A DNA stretch of 64,000 nt from Urophycis tenuis (GCA_036785325.1 JAXIVH010000001.1:9957604-10021603), one strand, 5' to 3'; numbered from the stretch's first letter, positions 12,100-23,765 are shown. Numbers and translations are program-made. The notes: generated from the letters alone by a model not told the origin.

Positions 12100-13387
12100 A
12101 AGACATGCATGCGAACACACAAACACGTACACACATACACACACGCATACGCACACACATTACCTGTCCTGTAAATCTGAGTGCATGAACATCTCTCACT
12201 TATGAGAGCGCCTGAATAATATAAAAATAACTAAATAACAACTAAAAACAAGTGTTCCCTGATGATAGCGATACGCTAACAAAAACGTTAAAAAAAACTA
12301 AACAACACCAACGAAACGAACAGACGACACGTTTCAAATAATGTACGCGGAACACACCCACGACAACAAGCTAGGAAACACACACACACACACACACAGG
12401 GCCGTATGTACACCTCTTCAAAACACACGGCATCCACAAAGAAAGTCAAACACACATCCTACACACAACCTTGGATGGTGACGTCCACATACTACATGAG
12501 GAACGTTCCTTCACGATTCACCACAACGCGGTGGGGACTCAAAGGGGGGCGCGTGAGAGGGGAATGACGTAACAGCGATGTCCGTACCGAGCGGGAGGGC
12601 TGCGATGCGTTGAGGATGGCCGAGGACGTTTGGGGGGGGGGGGGGGGGGGCTTCATCTGGAACACTGAGGACGGCATGGCGACCGACGGTTCCGGGGTTT
12701 TAGTGTCTTGCATTCCTGGGGACGGATAGGTAAGACACGTACAGAAAGAAGATGGACAGAGAGAGAGAGAGAGAGAGAACTGTTAATGTGCATGGATCTA
12801 TTTTGGCCAACAATCTTGTAGCTGCTATGATGCTGTAAGATAAACATCAACAATGAACAAGTATACTAATTAATAAAGTAACAACTAGTTGAAAGAGTGT
12901 AATGAAAAAGTGAATTAATGTTTGAATAAATTAATGGATGCAGAAGAAAATAAATGGATGGAATACATAACCTAACAAACCAATTCATAAATTATATAAT
13001 GATTGAATGAATGAATGAATTAACTTATGAATGTAATGCAGAAATTCACTAGCATGGAAACCAAATAAAGCTCATATTTAATTCGCTCTGGCGTATGCTT
13101 CGGGCACCCCTCACGCCGAGACAGATTTCCAGTTCACCTGGCCCCCAATGTGTGGGGAAGGTTTAACAAGGTTACAGTGACACGTGATTGGTTGTAGGTC
13201 TATACTATACAGAGGTAGTCTGGTCTGCAGCCGTTGATTAACACCCCTTGGAAATCAAAAATGAACTGAGAGGTTCCAGTCTAATAAGCATTTGTGAATC
13301 ACTAACAAACTAATTCATGAACTAATTCACAAACTAATTCATGAATGACTTAACCGTTGTCCAAAGCTTGGACTAGACTCACCTGTT

Positions 13388-15494
13388 TTACTCCCAGAAG
13401 TAACGTAAGTACCATATAGTTTCATTCTTCAGCTGAGGGCCAAACAGAGGGTTGGTCTGGGCCAGAATCGCTATCAACCAACTGTGGAGGCAAGAACACA
13501 AACCGGATCACACCAGACCAGTACAAGAACAGACCAGATCTGATTAGGCTAGACTGGATCATACCAGAACTGGAACAGACCAGACCAGGACAAGATCAGA
13601 CGAGACCAGATATGATTAGACCAGACTGGATCAGACCAGAAGACAGAGAGAACGAGAGAGAGAGGACCTTTCGGTCTTTAATGGTCATTCTCAGTATTTT
13701 TTAGATGTGGGAACGAAATTTGTTCTCTACATTTGACCCATCCTGTGTTACATAGGAGCAGTGCGCTGCTATGTTCAGTGCCTGGGGAGCAACTTGGGGT
13801 TCAGTGTCTTGCTCAAGGACCAGTGGCGGTTCTACACGGGGTCCAGGGGGGGCCCGTGCCCCTGTAAAAATGTCCCTGTACCCCCCTTGGGCCCCCCCCC
13901 CCCCGCTGACCAATTGAAAAAATATGAATTTATTATGACTTTTACACGCGAGCGCCAAAAGCGGAACTAATGCGACGCGAACGTTCTACACGGACAAATT
14001 ATCTAAACATTTTAGCTTGCCGGTGTGGTGCTGAAAGTTTATCATTTTTACATATCAGTTGTTGCGATTTTTTTATGTGCCCCTCTGATTAAACACTGGC
14101 CCCTCCTTGGCCCCCCTAGAAAATTTTGTCTAGAACCGCCACTGTCAAGGACACTTCGACATGCAGGAAATGCAGAACAGGACTAGACCAGAGTAGACAT
14201 TACCAAACCAGACCTGGACTACACCAGATGAGACCAGCTCAAACCAGACCAGGCCAGATCCCACCAGATCAGTCCAGATAAGCCCAGACCATCCCAGGAT
14301 TGTGGATTATGCATTACAATGATTATTATTACTATAATTATTGTAATCATTATTATGAAGCATTAAATGTGCTGGTAAGGTGGTAAGGTAAGATGTGAGA
14401 TCAGAAAAGAGCAAACAAGAGCAAGACATTGAACCTAAACACCCCATATCTCTCTGCTACCTCTATTTCTCTCTATTTACCTATTATTTATATTATTACC
14501 TATTATTTCTCTATACATCTCTGCCACTCAAGTGTTACGTTCACAAACCTGTGATTAACAGGCATATTGGATGCCCCGAACCAATCAGGGAAGAGCTTGG
14601 CCAGAAGATAGTTTGTTTCTACCTGGAAGTCTAACATCGAATTTGTACAGAAAGAGGCAGAGCATTCTCCCACACCATTCCACTTTTGGAGAACCACCAC
14701 CCTGCCCAGATGTACAAAAATAATAAAATCCTCTTTACTTACAACAAATAACAACAGACGGCTGTGAGAACCAGGCTTGTGATGATGACCCTGTGGATAT
14801 GGACGGAACAGAAAATGAAGAAACATTAGTTTCAATTTAATCAAATACAAAATATATCATTATTATTGACCGATAATTACAACTAACACCACACCATCTC
14901 TGACACGAACGCCCATGCACTCAATCAATCGTTCACTCAAATGACACACAAAAAACGACAAAACAAACGCGTTCTGTTAGAACCACAATTATCAGTGCAA
15001 GCATTATTTAGTAGGTCAATTAAAGCTGTGCATCTAATAGTCCAGAATCCAAATAAAACAACCTTATCACCAGAGCATTCTTCAAGATCATTGCACCCCA
15101 CTTCCCTCCCGGTGTGTGATATTTTGTATATATTATATTAGATTATATCTATCTACCTCAGTCATCAAGGTCTTTTCCCACATTTTACTAATAGCGTTAG
15201 CTAAGGATGCAAGATGACGCATTGGGCCTTCACCCCCCATTGCCACCACTGCTACCAGAAATAGACTATTGTACAGACACACTAACGGCTTATTCTCTTG
15301 GACGACAGCTTCTGTCAAATAAAAAGCAAAAATGAGACGCATATAAAGAATATCCATGGTGGTTATCAGTTGCTTGATAACGGTACATACCCCCGGTTCG
15401 GTCCTTTGGGCACCAGGAACGGTGCAACGATCCCCACCAGCCCCCACAGCGTGGTGAAGCAGATCATCGGCAGTGCAAGCGAGTGGGAAACCAT
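13388..15494 (-). CDS. atp6v0e1: V-type proton ATPase subunit e (ATP6V0E family), complete
   Basis: Subunit e is a tiny two-helix membrane protein of the V0 sector of the vacuolar proton pump. Three exons join exactly: 15,494-15,391 (ends GG|GTATGT, phase 2), 14,790-14,743 (ends TT|GTAAGT) and 13,481-13,388 (stop TAA). They total 246 nt and 81 residues, the usual family length. Exon 1 reads MVSHSLALPMICFTTLWGLV then an APFLVPKGPNRG segment. Exon 2 gives VIITSLVLTAVCCYLF. Exon 3 gives WLIAILAQTNPLFGPQLKN then ETIWYLRYFWE. The PKGPNRG, CCYLFWLIAILAQ and NPLFGPQLKNETIWY blocks are diagnostic from memory. The N-terminus and the FWE ending look like the e2 paralogue, but the position next to crebrf fits e1, so the paralogue number is by synteny. 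A minus-strand ATTAAA near 13,082-13,077 could serve polyadenylation. Intron 2 holds a CCAGA-rich minisatellite and a hAT MITE. Confidence 0.92.
13505..14300. repeat. CCAGA-rich degenerate minisatellite, interrupted
   Basis: Positions 13,505-13,640 and 14,170-14,300 are full of irregular ACCAGA/CCAGAC units. They are separated by an older interspersed repeat (about 13,665-14,165), which itself contains the MITE at 13,821. All of it lies in intron 2 of atp6v0e1. Confidence 0.75.
13821..14144. mobile_element. hAT-type MITE (324 bp) with 8-bp TSD
   Basis: It starts CAGTGGCGGTTCTACA and ends TCTAGAACCGCCACTG, near-perfect terminal inverted repeats of hAT style. It is flanked by TCAAGGAC at 13,813-13,820 and again at 14,145-14,152, a perfect 8-bp target-site duplication. 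No transposase is encoded. The same ends occur on the element at 33,206. Confidence 0.93.
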
Positions 15495-15551
15495 TTTTTC
15501 ACCTTGTGGTTATTATTATGGTGTATTTAGAAAACTGTAAAATGACGGCGA

Positions 15552-15679
15552 ATTGGTCGCTTAGAATTAGACACATCAATGGCCTCTCTCGGCCAGCAAG
15601 TGCGTCTCACAAGCCCCACCCACAACAAGGATGGCCTATTGGGTTGGCCGAATGGATGCTAAGACCTACCGTTGATTGG
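15552..15679 (-). promoter_or_regulatory. Putative TATA-less promoter of atp6v0e1 with three CCAAT boxes
   Basis: Minus-strand CCAAT motifs lie at 15,556-15,552, 15,642-15,638 and 15,679-15,675, 60-185 bp upstream of the start codon, with a GGGTGGGGC (KLF/Sp-like) box near 15,620. Multiple CCAAT boxes without a TATA box suit a housekeeping gene. Motifs are seen; function is inferred. Confidence 0.5.
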
Positions 15680-16545
15680 TGTTACCGGACGTCTGTCAGA
15701 ATTGGTGATGCAGAGATCGGGACTCGTTAAATAAAAAAACAATCAAGCAAAAGTAGATTGCTTTGTTTATTTGTGTCTGCTTAAAGTCATAGAGAATTCA
15801 TAAACACATATGGGGAAATTAATGTAGATCTAAGAGTCTTACAAAGTCAGTGGGAAATTCTACAAGACAAATATGCAAAAAATGACACAATGGGCCCGTG
15901 CCGGACTTCATGAGTTTATTCCATTACATCTTCAAATTGGATGTAAAAAAACCCAAACCTAAAATCATTTAGTTTTTACTTCTTAGTTACATGATTCAAA
16001 TAGGATAGGCAGCAAGGCTGTTTCACACAAGCAATACTATCAGTTAGTTCATCAATAGTGAGAAGTTCGATATGACACAATATTAGGCTGAATTATTATT
16101 GGACAAATAACATAAAATGTGATCGTCCGTGTGGAAATGTTGCTTTTTCACTGCAAATTATGAACGGAATTCGACTCAACATTGCCACCTGGTGTAAACC
16201 GGTAATATGGCAATATGGACGCAGGAATTGGGCTGCAGCACCCTCCATTGCCCGGGATCTGCAAGGCAAAAATGTTTCCCATAGAAATAAATCAAGATTT
16301 TATGAAAACAAAAGTTTAAATTTTGAGCATGTTTGTTTTATTGCTAGTGATAGATTTAGATTTTTCTTGTTTCGTCATCTGGCAGAGCTTCGAATGAGAG
16401 CAAGAACATATTTAGGAGTGCGATCAGAAATTAATTCAGTTATCATTCATTTTTGTGGTTTCTCTGTGTGTCCTACAATCACGATACAAAAGTTACAGTC
16501 TTCATGGCAGGTGCACAGATCCTTTCGTTCAAAAAACATTATAAT
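15680..16545. other. Intergenic, nothing recognised
   Basis: AT-rich DNA with an unassigned open frame of 141 codons at 16,160-16,585 (+) that has no motif I know and runs into LINE-derived sequence. I see no splice-supported exon. Confidence 0.4.
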
Positions 16546-16549
16546 AATA

Positions 16550-17078
16550 ATAATGCATTTTATTTCTAATGCACTTTTCATCTAAAAGATCTCAAAGTGC
16601 TACAAGGTTAAAAAGTTAAAAGCAAGGTAAAGAAAACAAAAGCATACTCAATAAAAAAAAAAAAAAAAAAAAAATTAAAAAAATTAAAAAAAAAGCTATA
16701 AGACAAGGTTAAAACATCTTGTTAGCAGCCATAGGCCTTTCTGAATAAAAAGGTTTTCAGGCCTATTTTAAAAGAGTCCAGGTTCTGAATGGCCCTCATC
16801 TGGATTGGGAGACTGTTCCGTAGTTTAAAAGAATTGTTTAAAATAATTTGTAATCCTTCCGTTTGGGTCATCCACATAGCAATGGAAAGAGATGCCATAT
16901 TTTCTAAGAATGGTCCCTCAGGGGAGCAAATAGGGGGAAAATAGGATCGGCCCGAGATTAGAACTCTGAGGGACGCCACTTGGGAGATCTGTAAGACAAG
17001 CTGAGGGCTGACCAATAATTTGGTCCAATAATTTGGTGTCACTTCAGGTGTCTCTTTCTCGGAGAGACACAGGCTCAA
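16550..17078 (-). mobile_element. 5'-truncated LINE (L2/Rex-like) reverse-transcriptase C-terminal fragment
   Basis: On the minus strand the frame ending at 16,722 finishes LRNSLPIQMRAIQNLDSF then KIGLKTFLFRKAYGC, the typical extreme C-terminus of fish L2-type RT proteins. It is followed by A-rich sequence (poly-A near 16,653-16,675) as a 3' tail. No catalytic domain remains. Confidence 0.7.
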
Positions 17079-17667
17079 ACTGGTCTTAATTCAAGAAGTT
17101 TGTAGTTCGAGAAGTATTGACCAATAATGTTTGAGTGGGCTTTTGTTGCGTGCATGTAATCAGTATGTGTGGAGTGCAACAACGTCTCCAGAGGTTAATC
17201 GATGGTTTCCCAGCTTGCCGACAGGAACAGGGAGAGGCCGAGACAGTGAAGCTGGCTGTAACTATTAGGCTGAAATGGAGGTCATGATGCTGCATATTAA
17301 ATAGACTTTTTGAATTCTGAAAGTCTCCACCTACTAACTGGTGGGAGACTTCACTACACTTCACTTCACTTAATCATATTGCAACATTGTGAAAAGAGGA
17401 AGGATGTTTGGATTGGTTGTTTTACTGCATGAAAATATGAAAAACCAGCTTCCTCTTCAACTTGTCCATTTGATTTCACTTTACAAAGTTGACACTCATT
17501 TATCAGCAACCAATTCATGTGGTAGATATACATTTATGTAATGTGCTTTTCTCTGTTAAAAATACAATTGACATTCTTGTAGATTTTGTAAGATAATAAC
17601 ATTCTCATGGTATTATACCTGCATGTCTGTAACCACCCTAGAACAGAGAGAGAGGAGAGAACAAACT

Positions 17668-18843
17668 ATGATTTTGACATCCACAGCAAGAGGATTTCTG
17701 GTGTTCCTTCTGTCACTACCAGGTTGGTACATTTATATTCTGAACATTTAGATGAAGTGTTCCAATGTCTAACATGACAACCAAGTAGGCGCTAGTACTA
17801 GGTGTAAAATTAGAGATGTTTCCATGATTAAGCATGGATTTATGTTGGGGAGAATCGAGTACAATCTGTTGATCTAGTTTGTTTGCTTGTTTTCATTGAC
17901 CCCACATGTTGTCATGACCCCCACATGACAAGCAACCTATCAGATAAACATGAGTCTATGAACCTTTGCCATTCAAAAATAATATATTATATATTTGTAT
18001 ATTATATTTTTTAAATCTTATTTATATCCTATTTATTTTATGGGAACATTTCCAGGGACAGCTCCAGCCAGGTACAGGCCATTACTCTTGGTATCTCTAG
18101 CTCCATCACTAGCTCCATCACTCACGGTATCTCTAGCTCCATCACTAGCTCCATCACTAGCTCCATCACTCACGGTATCTCTAGCTCCATCACTAGCAGT
18201 ATCTCTAACTCCATCTCTAGCTCCAACACTATCTCTGCAACATGTTGGTGTCAATGATGTTCCGGAATGTTCCCATCACAGCTCAGTGCTCAGCATTTAT
18301 CTATATTTTCTAGCTCCACCCAACAGTCTCCATCTATTTATGCATCTTCTGATCATGCGTTTCATCAGCTGAACCTCTGTGTCTTGTTCATTCTCATTGA
18401 GATGTGTTTGTTTTCTGACAGCACTACAGGGTGTTGACTGGACAGTTACCTACACATCTAGTAATGTCTGCGCTTTAAGAGGATCAATGGTTGACATCAC
18501 CTGCACCTTTACGTACCCATACCGTCTAAGTTTGAAATCTACCACAGTACAGGAAAAACTGTGGTTTATTAAAACAGATGGAGATAAGTATTGTGATCTG
18601 CAACATGAGACAGACTATGCTGGTCGTGTTGAATACAGATGTGGAGAGACCAGCTGTACCTGGTACAGCTGTAATGGAGCGTGTACCCTGAGAATCAGAG
18701 ACCTGAGACAGAGTGACTCTGATGAGTACAAGTTTAGGTTCACAACAAACCAACAAGATGGGAAATATACTGGTTACCCTGGAGTGATGTTATCTGTGAC
18801 AGGTAGGCTTTGATTACCAATTATTCACTGAACAGCAATGAAT

Positions 18844-18887
<44 letters not shown>

Positions 18888-19634
18888 TGGTTGTTGTGTG
18901 TGTGTGTGTGTGTGTTAGAGGTGATTGTTGTGTGTACTCTGGTTTGTGTTAATAACTATTGTGTACTTTTTTCTCACACCCAGATCTCCAGGTGAAAGTG
19001 TCCATTCCTGCCCCTACCACTCCTGCCTGGCCAGTCCTGGAATGTCACAGTGTGTGTGCTCTAGCTGGTAACCCTTCCTACATCTGGCTCATGAATGGAC
19101 AGTCTGTAAGAACAGGAATTAACTACATTGGCTACATTTGGCCTGAAAACAACTATTCATGTGCTGTTAAAGGATATGAACATCTCCACTCTCCTTCAGT
19201 GTGTAAGTATACTCCACAGTGTACTGTCGTTAGCAGGGTAAAAAACACATTTAGCTTTTAGCTTGAATGGATTTAAGCTGACAGTATTTCATATAATTAA
19301 ATACAATGAAATACTTACAGATGCTCCAAAGACCCCCTCAGTGACCGTGAGTCCCTCTGGTGAAATAGAGGAGGGCAGCTCAGTGACTCTGAGCTGCAGC
19401 AGTGATGCTAACCCAGCAGCTAACTACACCTGGTTCAAGGAACATGAAGACACAGTGAGACAATCAGGAGAGAACAACACCATCACTAACATCACATCTG
19501 AACTTGGAGGAAATTATTACTGTCAAGCTCATAATGCAATCGGACATCATAATTCCATCTTTTTGTTCCTTCATGTGACAGGTAATTTTCACAGAACACA
19601 CACACACACACACACACAGACACAGACACAGACA

Positions 19635-19671
<37 letters not shown>

Positions 19672-20316
19672 CTTTGGTGCAGTTAGTGCACATCAGAGTC
19701 GTATCACTGGGCTGAGATATGTTTGAGTTGACATATTTTGCAAGATTTGCTGAGCAATGAGATCTAACATTTGTTAATTCATATTTTATAAAGTAAAAAT
19801 TTAAATGTGATGGACTGCGATTCATTTGAACATGTCACAACATTGAATCATGAAAAAGAATGAATTTAGTGAAAATCCTGACCTGAATCCTTATTTCTTT
19901 GTGATCTTCAATCAGAATATGTGTCTATATTTTGCATAGAAACTCAATCAATTCTATGCAAAACTCTGGACACACACAGGGCAATATATTTGGCTATGGT
20001 TTTTATCTTGTTATCACTGCCTGAAATCACATCACTGTTTCCCAGAGACATCATCACAGCTGACAACAGAAGTTGCTGTGAGAATCTTTGTTGTTTCATT
20101 GGTCACCATACTACTCATCTTCCTCTGCACGAGGTGAGAAAGTTTATCCCTCTCTCTTCCTCTCTGTGGTCTGACATTCACTTCTGTTGCTTCTTTAACT
20201 TTCTTCTCTTCACCAGAATAATGAGGGCCTCCAGAGAAGCGTCTGGTCTGGGGGAGGCAGCAGAGAAGGTTGGAGATCTGGAGGAGAAGGTGAGGGACAG
20301 GAATGAAGACTTATGA
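17668..20316 (+). CDS. CD22/Siglec-like Ig receptor, gene A (hybrid, three Ig domains, Arg in membrane span)
   Basis: Exons: 17,668-17,722 leader; 18,422-18,802 V-type Ig1; 18,984-19,202 Ig2; 19,321-19,581 Ig3; 20,046-20,133 membrane span; 20,217-20,316 tail. Phases fit (leader to Ig3 all phase 1) and give 367 residues. The leader is MILTSTARGFLVFLLSLP. Ig1 has seven cysteines and DEYKFRF, where the Arg sits like the sialic-acid-binding Arg of Siglecs. The span carries a charged residue, EVAVRIFVVSLVTILLIF, and the tail is short and without a tyrosine motif. Leader to Ig2 is almost identical to gene C; from mid-Ig3 onward it matches gene D. Ig3 is a fusion of two Ig exons kept separate in C and D. 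A donor AAG|GTGAGG at 20,288/20,289 would match gene D splicing, but the next exon has lost its acceptor, so the frame probably reads through to TGA. Likely a B-cell or myeloid membrane receptor. Confidence 0.78.
18080..18240. repeat. Intronic minisatellite in gene A (TCTAGCTCCATCACTAGC units)
   Basis: Units of GTATCTCTAGCTCCATCACT and variants repeat through intron 1. Gene C carries the same array at 28,995-29,145 with one 36-bp unit fewer, so copy number differs between the two duplicates. Confidence 0.9.
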
Positions 20317-20472
20317 CTAAAACATCCTTTACTAATCCTCCCAGTAGAAGAAGCCTGACAGGTCAGTCTCTGTGTGAGACCTGTGTTGACCCAAGATGGA
20401 GCTGACTAGTAAGGCAAGGCTTTCAAGGTCCAGGTCATGTTCCTCCCCTCCCCTATGGTCACTAGATAATGG

Positions 20473-21470
20473 TTGGACAGATTCACTCCCAGGCGTGCAT
20501 GAAGTTCATGTTTTCTTTAATCTGACAACACAGGAATACAGACACGTTAACGTGGTGGCTCTCTGTGGCGCTTTGTCTACTGCCGCACGGATGTAGGGGC
20601 AGCTTCGTAGCTGCCTCTTCTGAGCGGATAAAACTTCGTCCAACGCGCGTTGTAGAAAAATATCAAACAAAAGGGATCCGTAAACTCAAAGTATACAAAC
20701 AAAAAGGCTCTATTCGAAGATTCCCAAACGCGGTTGAAAGACTGTTCCCTCTTCCGCTCTACCTGCCCATCTCAGTCAGGCGCTTCTATGAAACGTCATC
20801 CCAAATCCAATTAGACACGTCACACACAGTAGGCCAGACAGAGCAGCTCATCAAGCAAAACAGTCCAACAACAAAATAAATAACCAATAATTACCAGATA
20901 AAATATCAAAAACATAAATATCAATAATTCATGACCAAAATATGCAAGTAATAAGTCAAACCGTTCATCACACAAAAATAGGCAAAATGGCTCCAACACA
21001 CACACTTAACCTAACTTAAACCGTAAACATTCCCACACATACTACTTCCACATTCACACAATTTACTCAGCTGGTCACTGTAATGTGACTCCTATCACTG
21101 CGAAAATATGAGGTGACACTGTTCTTTGTTGTGAGCTGTAATAATTTACAAACATGCTCACCTGACAACACAGGAATACAGACACATTACCGTGGTTGCT
21201 CTCTGTGGCACTCCTTCTACTGCAGCACACACATGACCTCCTGACCCCGAGGACCCCTAGCTGGACCCATGGCTGCCCACAATGCCTACATCTACTTCTG
21301 CCTCACAATACCACACACATTCTTACCGTTACATTCATCAGCATACAGACCAACTAATGTAAATAAAATGTGTTAGTGTTGAAATAGGAAATAACAATAA
21401 TGGTGAATAATAATAATAAATAAATTATAAATGCAGATGGGGGGTGCCCATGTCTCATTAACATCTGCAC
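20473..21470. other. Inserted sequence of about 1 kb in the 3' end of gene A
   Basis: Gene A and gene D are alignable up to about 20,472 (ACTAGATAATGG) and again from about 21,485, but A has about 1 kb extra. The insert contains a direct repeat of about 72 bp (20,522-20,593 and 21,162-21,234, both starting CTGACAACACAGGAATACAG). No coding motif was seen. The type of element is unknown. Confidence 0.65.
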
Positions 21471-21503
21471 TTATGGGTCCCACACATTCTATATTCCTAC
21501 CCG

Positions 21504-21641
21504 TCACTTGCTGTTTCCACATATGAAAACCTCTCCGCTCTGACCAATAGCCCCACCTCTTCAGCACAAAGAGAACCAATAGAGCTGCAGGAACTCAAGT
21601 CATGTTCAATCAGATCAGAGGCAGCAGGTCCAGTACTCTGA
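21504..21641 (+). pseudogene. Orphaned cytoplasmic-tail exon of gene A
   Basis: Homologous along 138 nt to the last exon of gene D (38,029-37,892). It reads SLAVSTYENLSALTNS and so on to TGA. It keeps a potential ITIM (S-T-Y-E-N-L) that D has lost, but the acceptor AG found in D and C is CG here and an insertion separates it from the membrane exon, so it is probably not spliced in. Confidence 0.65.
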
Positions 21642-22057
21642 TGTCAACATGTAAAGACACAACGCTGTCCCAGACTAACTATCTCTTTGTTCTTCTGTAC
21701 AGAAATTGTCTTTCCACGGTGACTGAGGCTTATAGTTTCCATCTTCTTTCCAGATACATTGACGAGACAGAAAGGAAGTACATCAGCTTTGTACACCCGT
21801 GCCAATAATCTACTGCTTTAATGGTGGTGTTGAAGCTGATGCTGTGCCATGGGAGAGGCCCCACTCAACTATACAAGGAAGTCAACCTGCAAGAGTTAGC
21901 CCACTGTTAGTCCTGGTGCTAAAGAAAAGAAAGGCTACCAGGATGCAGTGAGAATGTTCTATAGCGTTGTACAGGCTAACATGTGATCGCTCGCTGCATA
22001 TCCTATGGTGCTTCGTTTTTTCTTCCTTATTCAAAACTATTCCTCTGAAGTTGCCTT

Positions 22058-22063
22058 AATAAA
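22058..22063 (+). terminator. Polyadenylation signal AATAAA, gene A
   Basis: AATAAA in a block (TTGCCTTAATAAATATTATA) that also follows gene D, at 37,477-37,472 on the minus strand; conserved position supports use. Confidence 0.6.
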
Positions 22064-22314
22064 TATTATATTGCACTTCATTGTTGTTGAAATCCAGACT
22101 CTTCCTTCAATTGAGCTTCAGTAGTCTCACACAGACTTTAGATTAACATCTAATGGTTGAAGGCAGAGGACCTCAAAGTGGATCGACGGGCCATTTTATT
22201 TGGTTAAGCTTAAAATGTATTTCGACCAATCATGTTGCTGGGGGCGGGGATCTGCAAACGCGCGTCACGTGGAATGGGTCTCTGCAGGTAGGATGGAGAT
22301 CAAGTAAAACGTCT

Positions 22315-22745
22315 GCACTCTACATGCACTCTATAAGAAAGGGCAGAGTCGGCTTTACTTCCTGAGGAGGCTGCTGTCATTCAATGTCTGCAGCAAGCTC
22401 CTCTGGCTGTCTTACCAGTCTGGCATTGCCAGTGTACTCTTTCATGCTGTCGTGTGTTGGGGAGGCAGCACTAATAAGAGGGACACTGGGCGACTGGACA
22501 AGCTGTTTAGGAAAGCTGGCTCTGTTGTTGGCATGGATCTGGAGGGCATCACATCAACAGTAGAGAAAAGAACACTGAACAGGATGTTGGAAATCCTGGA
22601 CAATGACTGCCACACACACTTCATGACACCGTTAGCAAACAGTAGAACATCTACAGTAACAGACTTCTATCATTGGCATGCACAACGGACAGGCTCAAGA
22701 GATTATTTGTCCCCAGGGCTTGTGCATGTGGGTGTAACCCTTCTG
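22315..22745 (+). mobile_element. Non-LTR retrotransposon RT C-terminal fragment
   Basis: Joined over one frame change, it reads GQSRLYFLRRLLSFNVCSKL, then HAVVCWGGSTNKRDTGRLDK and EKRTLNRMLEILDNDCHTHF. This resembles the C-terminal domain of fish Rex1/CR1-type LINE proteins (from memory). No RT catalytic motif is included, so it is a dead fragment. Confidence 0.65.
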
Positions 22746-22853
22746 CGTAGTCGTTGTGTGAAGAGGAAGGAAAACTTTAGTTTGTGGTTGTCCAACTAAA
22801 TGTAAGATAACTTGTATACAGACACTAATGCAGACCAGCTTTCTCTTCTTCAG

Positions 22854-22870
22854 TAGGGGATGCACAGAAG
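22854..22870 (+). other. Probable 17-nt 5'-UTR micro-exon upstream of gene B
   Basis: TAGGGGATGCACAGAAG is bracketed by TTTCTCTTCTTCAG and GTAAGAA. The identical 17-mer with the same splice signals occurs at 44,540-44,556 upstream of leader exon E, while surrounding sequence has diverged. It would splice to the acceptor CCCTAG just before each start codon. Confidence 0.5.
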
Positions 22871-23556
22871 GTAAGAATGAATGTGACATTTATTGTGAGG
22901 ATTTATTGCGGTTTTCTCAGTTAAACTATCTTAACGTTGTTTTTTACAAACTGATGGATTTATCCTTTTACGCACTTTTTTTAAATATGTATTTTTATGT
23001 ATTTACATATTTTTACATATTTACATATCCCTAGAACCACAGAGTGAGAGAGGAGGTCAAACTATGATTGTGACATCAGCAGCAAGAGTGGTTCTAGCTT
23101 TCCTTCTGTCAGCACCATGTTGGTACATTTACATTGTGACTGTTTAGTTGAACTGTTTCAATGGGTAACACGACAACCAAGTGTGACCGGACCGAGAACT
23201 TACTACGTTTAGAATCTTATACTGTGCAGGACATGCAATCTGAATGACAGGCGGAGACAGAGTTAAAATTCATACAAAGATTTTATTTTATTTTCTCTGT
23301 ACGATGACATGAAGAAACAGTGGGCCCACCACATTCGTCACAGATTAGAGCACACAATAAGACTAACAATAAGGCTAACAGGCTACCTGGATTGGGCTTT
23401 ACCAAATGTATATCCATCTGTTGGGTCAGTATCCATGCAGTGGAATCAAATGAAAGGAAATTACAAAACAAATAAAGAATAAGCAAACCAAAACAAAATA
23501 AAGAAATAAGCAAACCAACAGGGGAAGTATACGCATTTCCTTTAACCAAGCATATA

Positions 23557-23765
23557 GCCACCAGTCAAGCAGCCAGCATGCAGACAGACAGCATCCAGTA
23601 CAATAACCAAACACAAAGGTTACATGCCAACAGTAACTAAACGAAACAGAAGCGACAACACTCACGCTATAGCCACCATTCAAGTAGCCAGACAGCATAC
23701 AATACAATAACTAAACAACGCAAAGGTTAAACAATAACAGTAACTAAACAAAACAGAAGCAACGA
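23557..23765. repeat. Two-copy tandem repeat of about 105 bp in intron 1 of B
   Basis: Two adjacent diverged copies, both with ATAGCCACCA and CAGTAACTAAAC.AAACAGAAGC. Confidence 0.7.

Noticed and set aside
12492..12713. Possible exon (MQDTKTPEPSVAMPSSVF with Pro run), splice-like borders
   Set aside because: Frame depends on the exact length of a poly-C run and no family is recognised; mentioned only in the intergenic note.
16160..16585. 141-codon plus-strand frame
   Set aside because: Runs into LINE tail sequence, no recognisable domain, no splice evidence.
18080..18240. Repeat array with a CRISPR-like look
   Set aside because: Units are contiguous without unique spacers, and the DNA is vertebrate.
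17995..18372. Frame with APSLAPSLTVSL repeats preceding gene A Ig1
   Set aside because: It is the intronic minisatellite; the Ig1 acceptor lies after it and the frame is not joined to the receptor. Same for 28,901-29,266.
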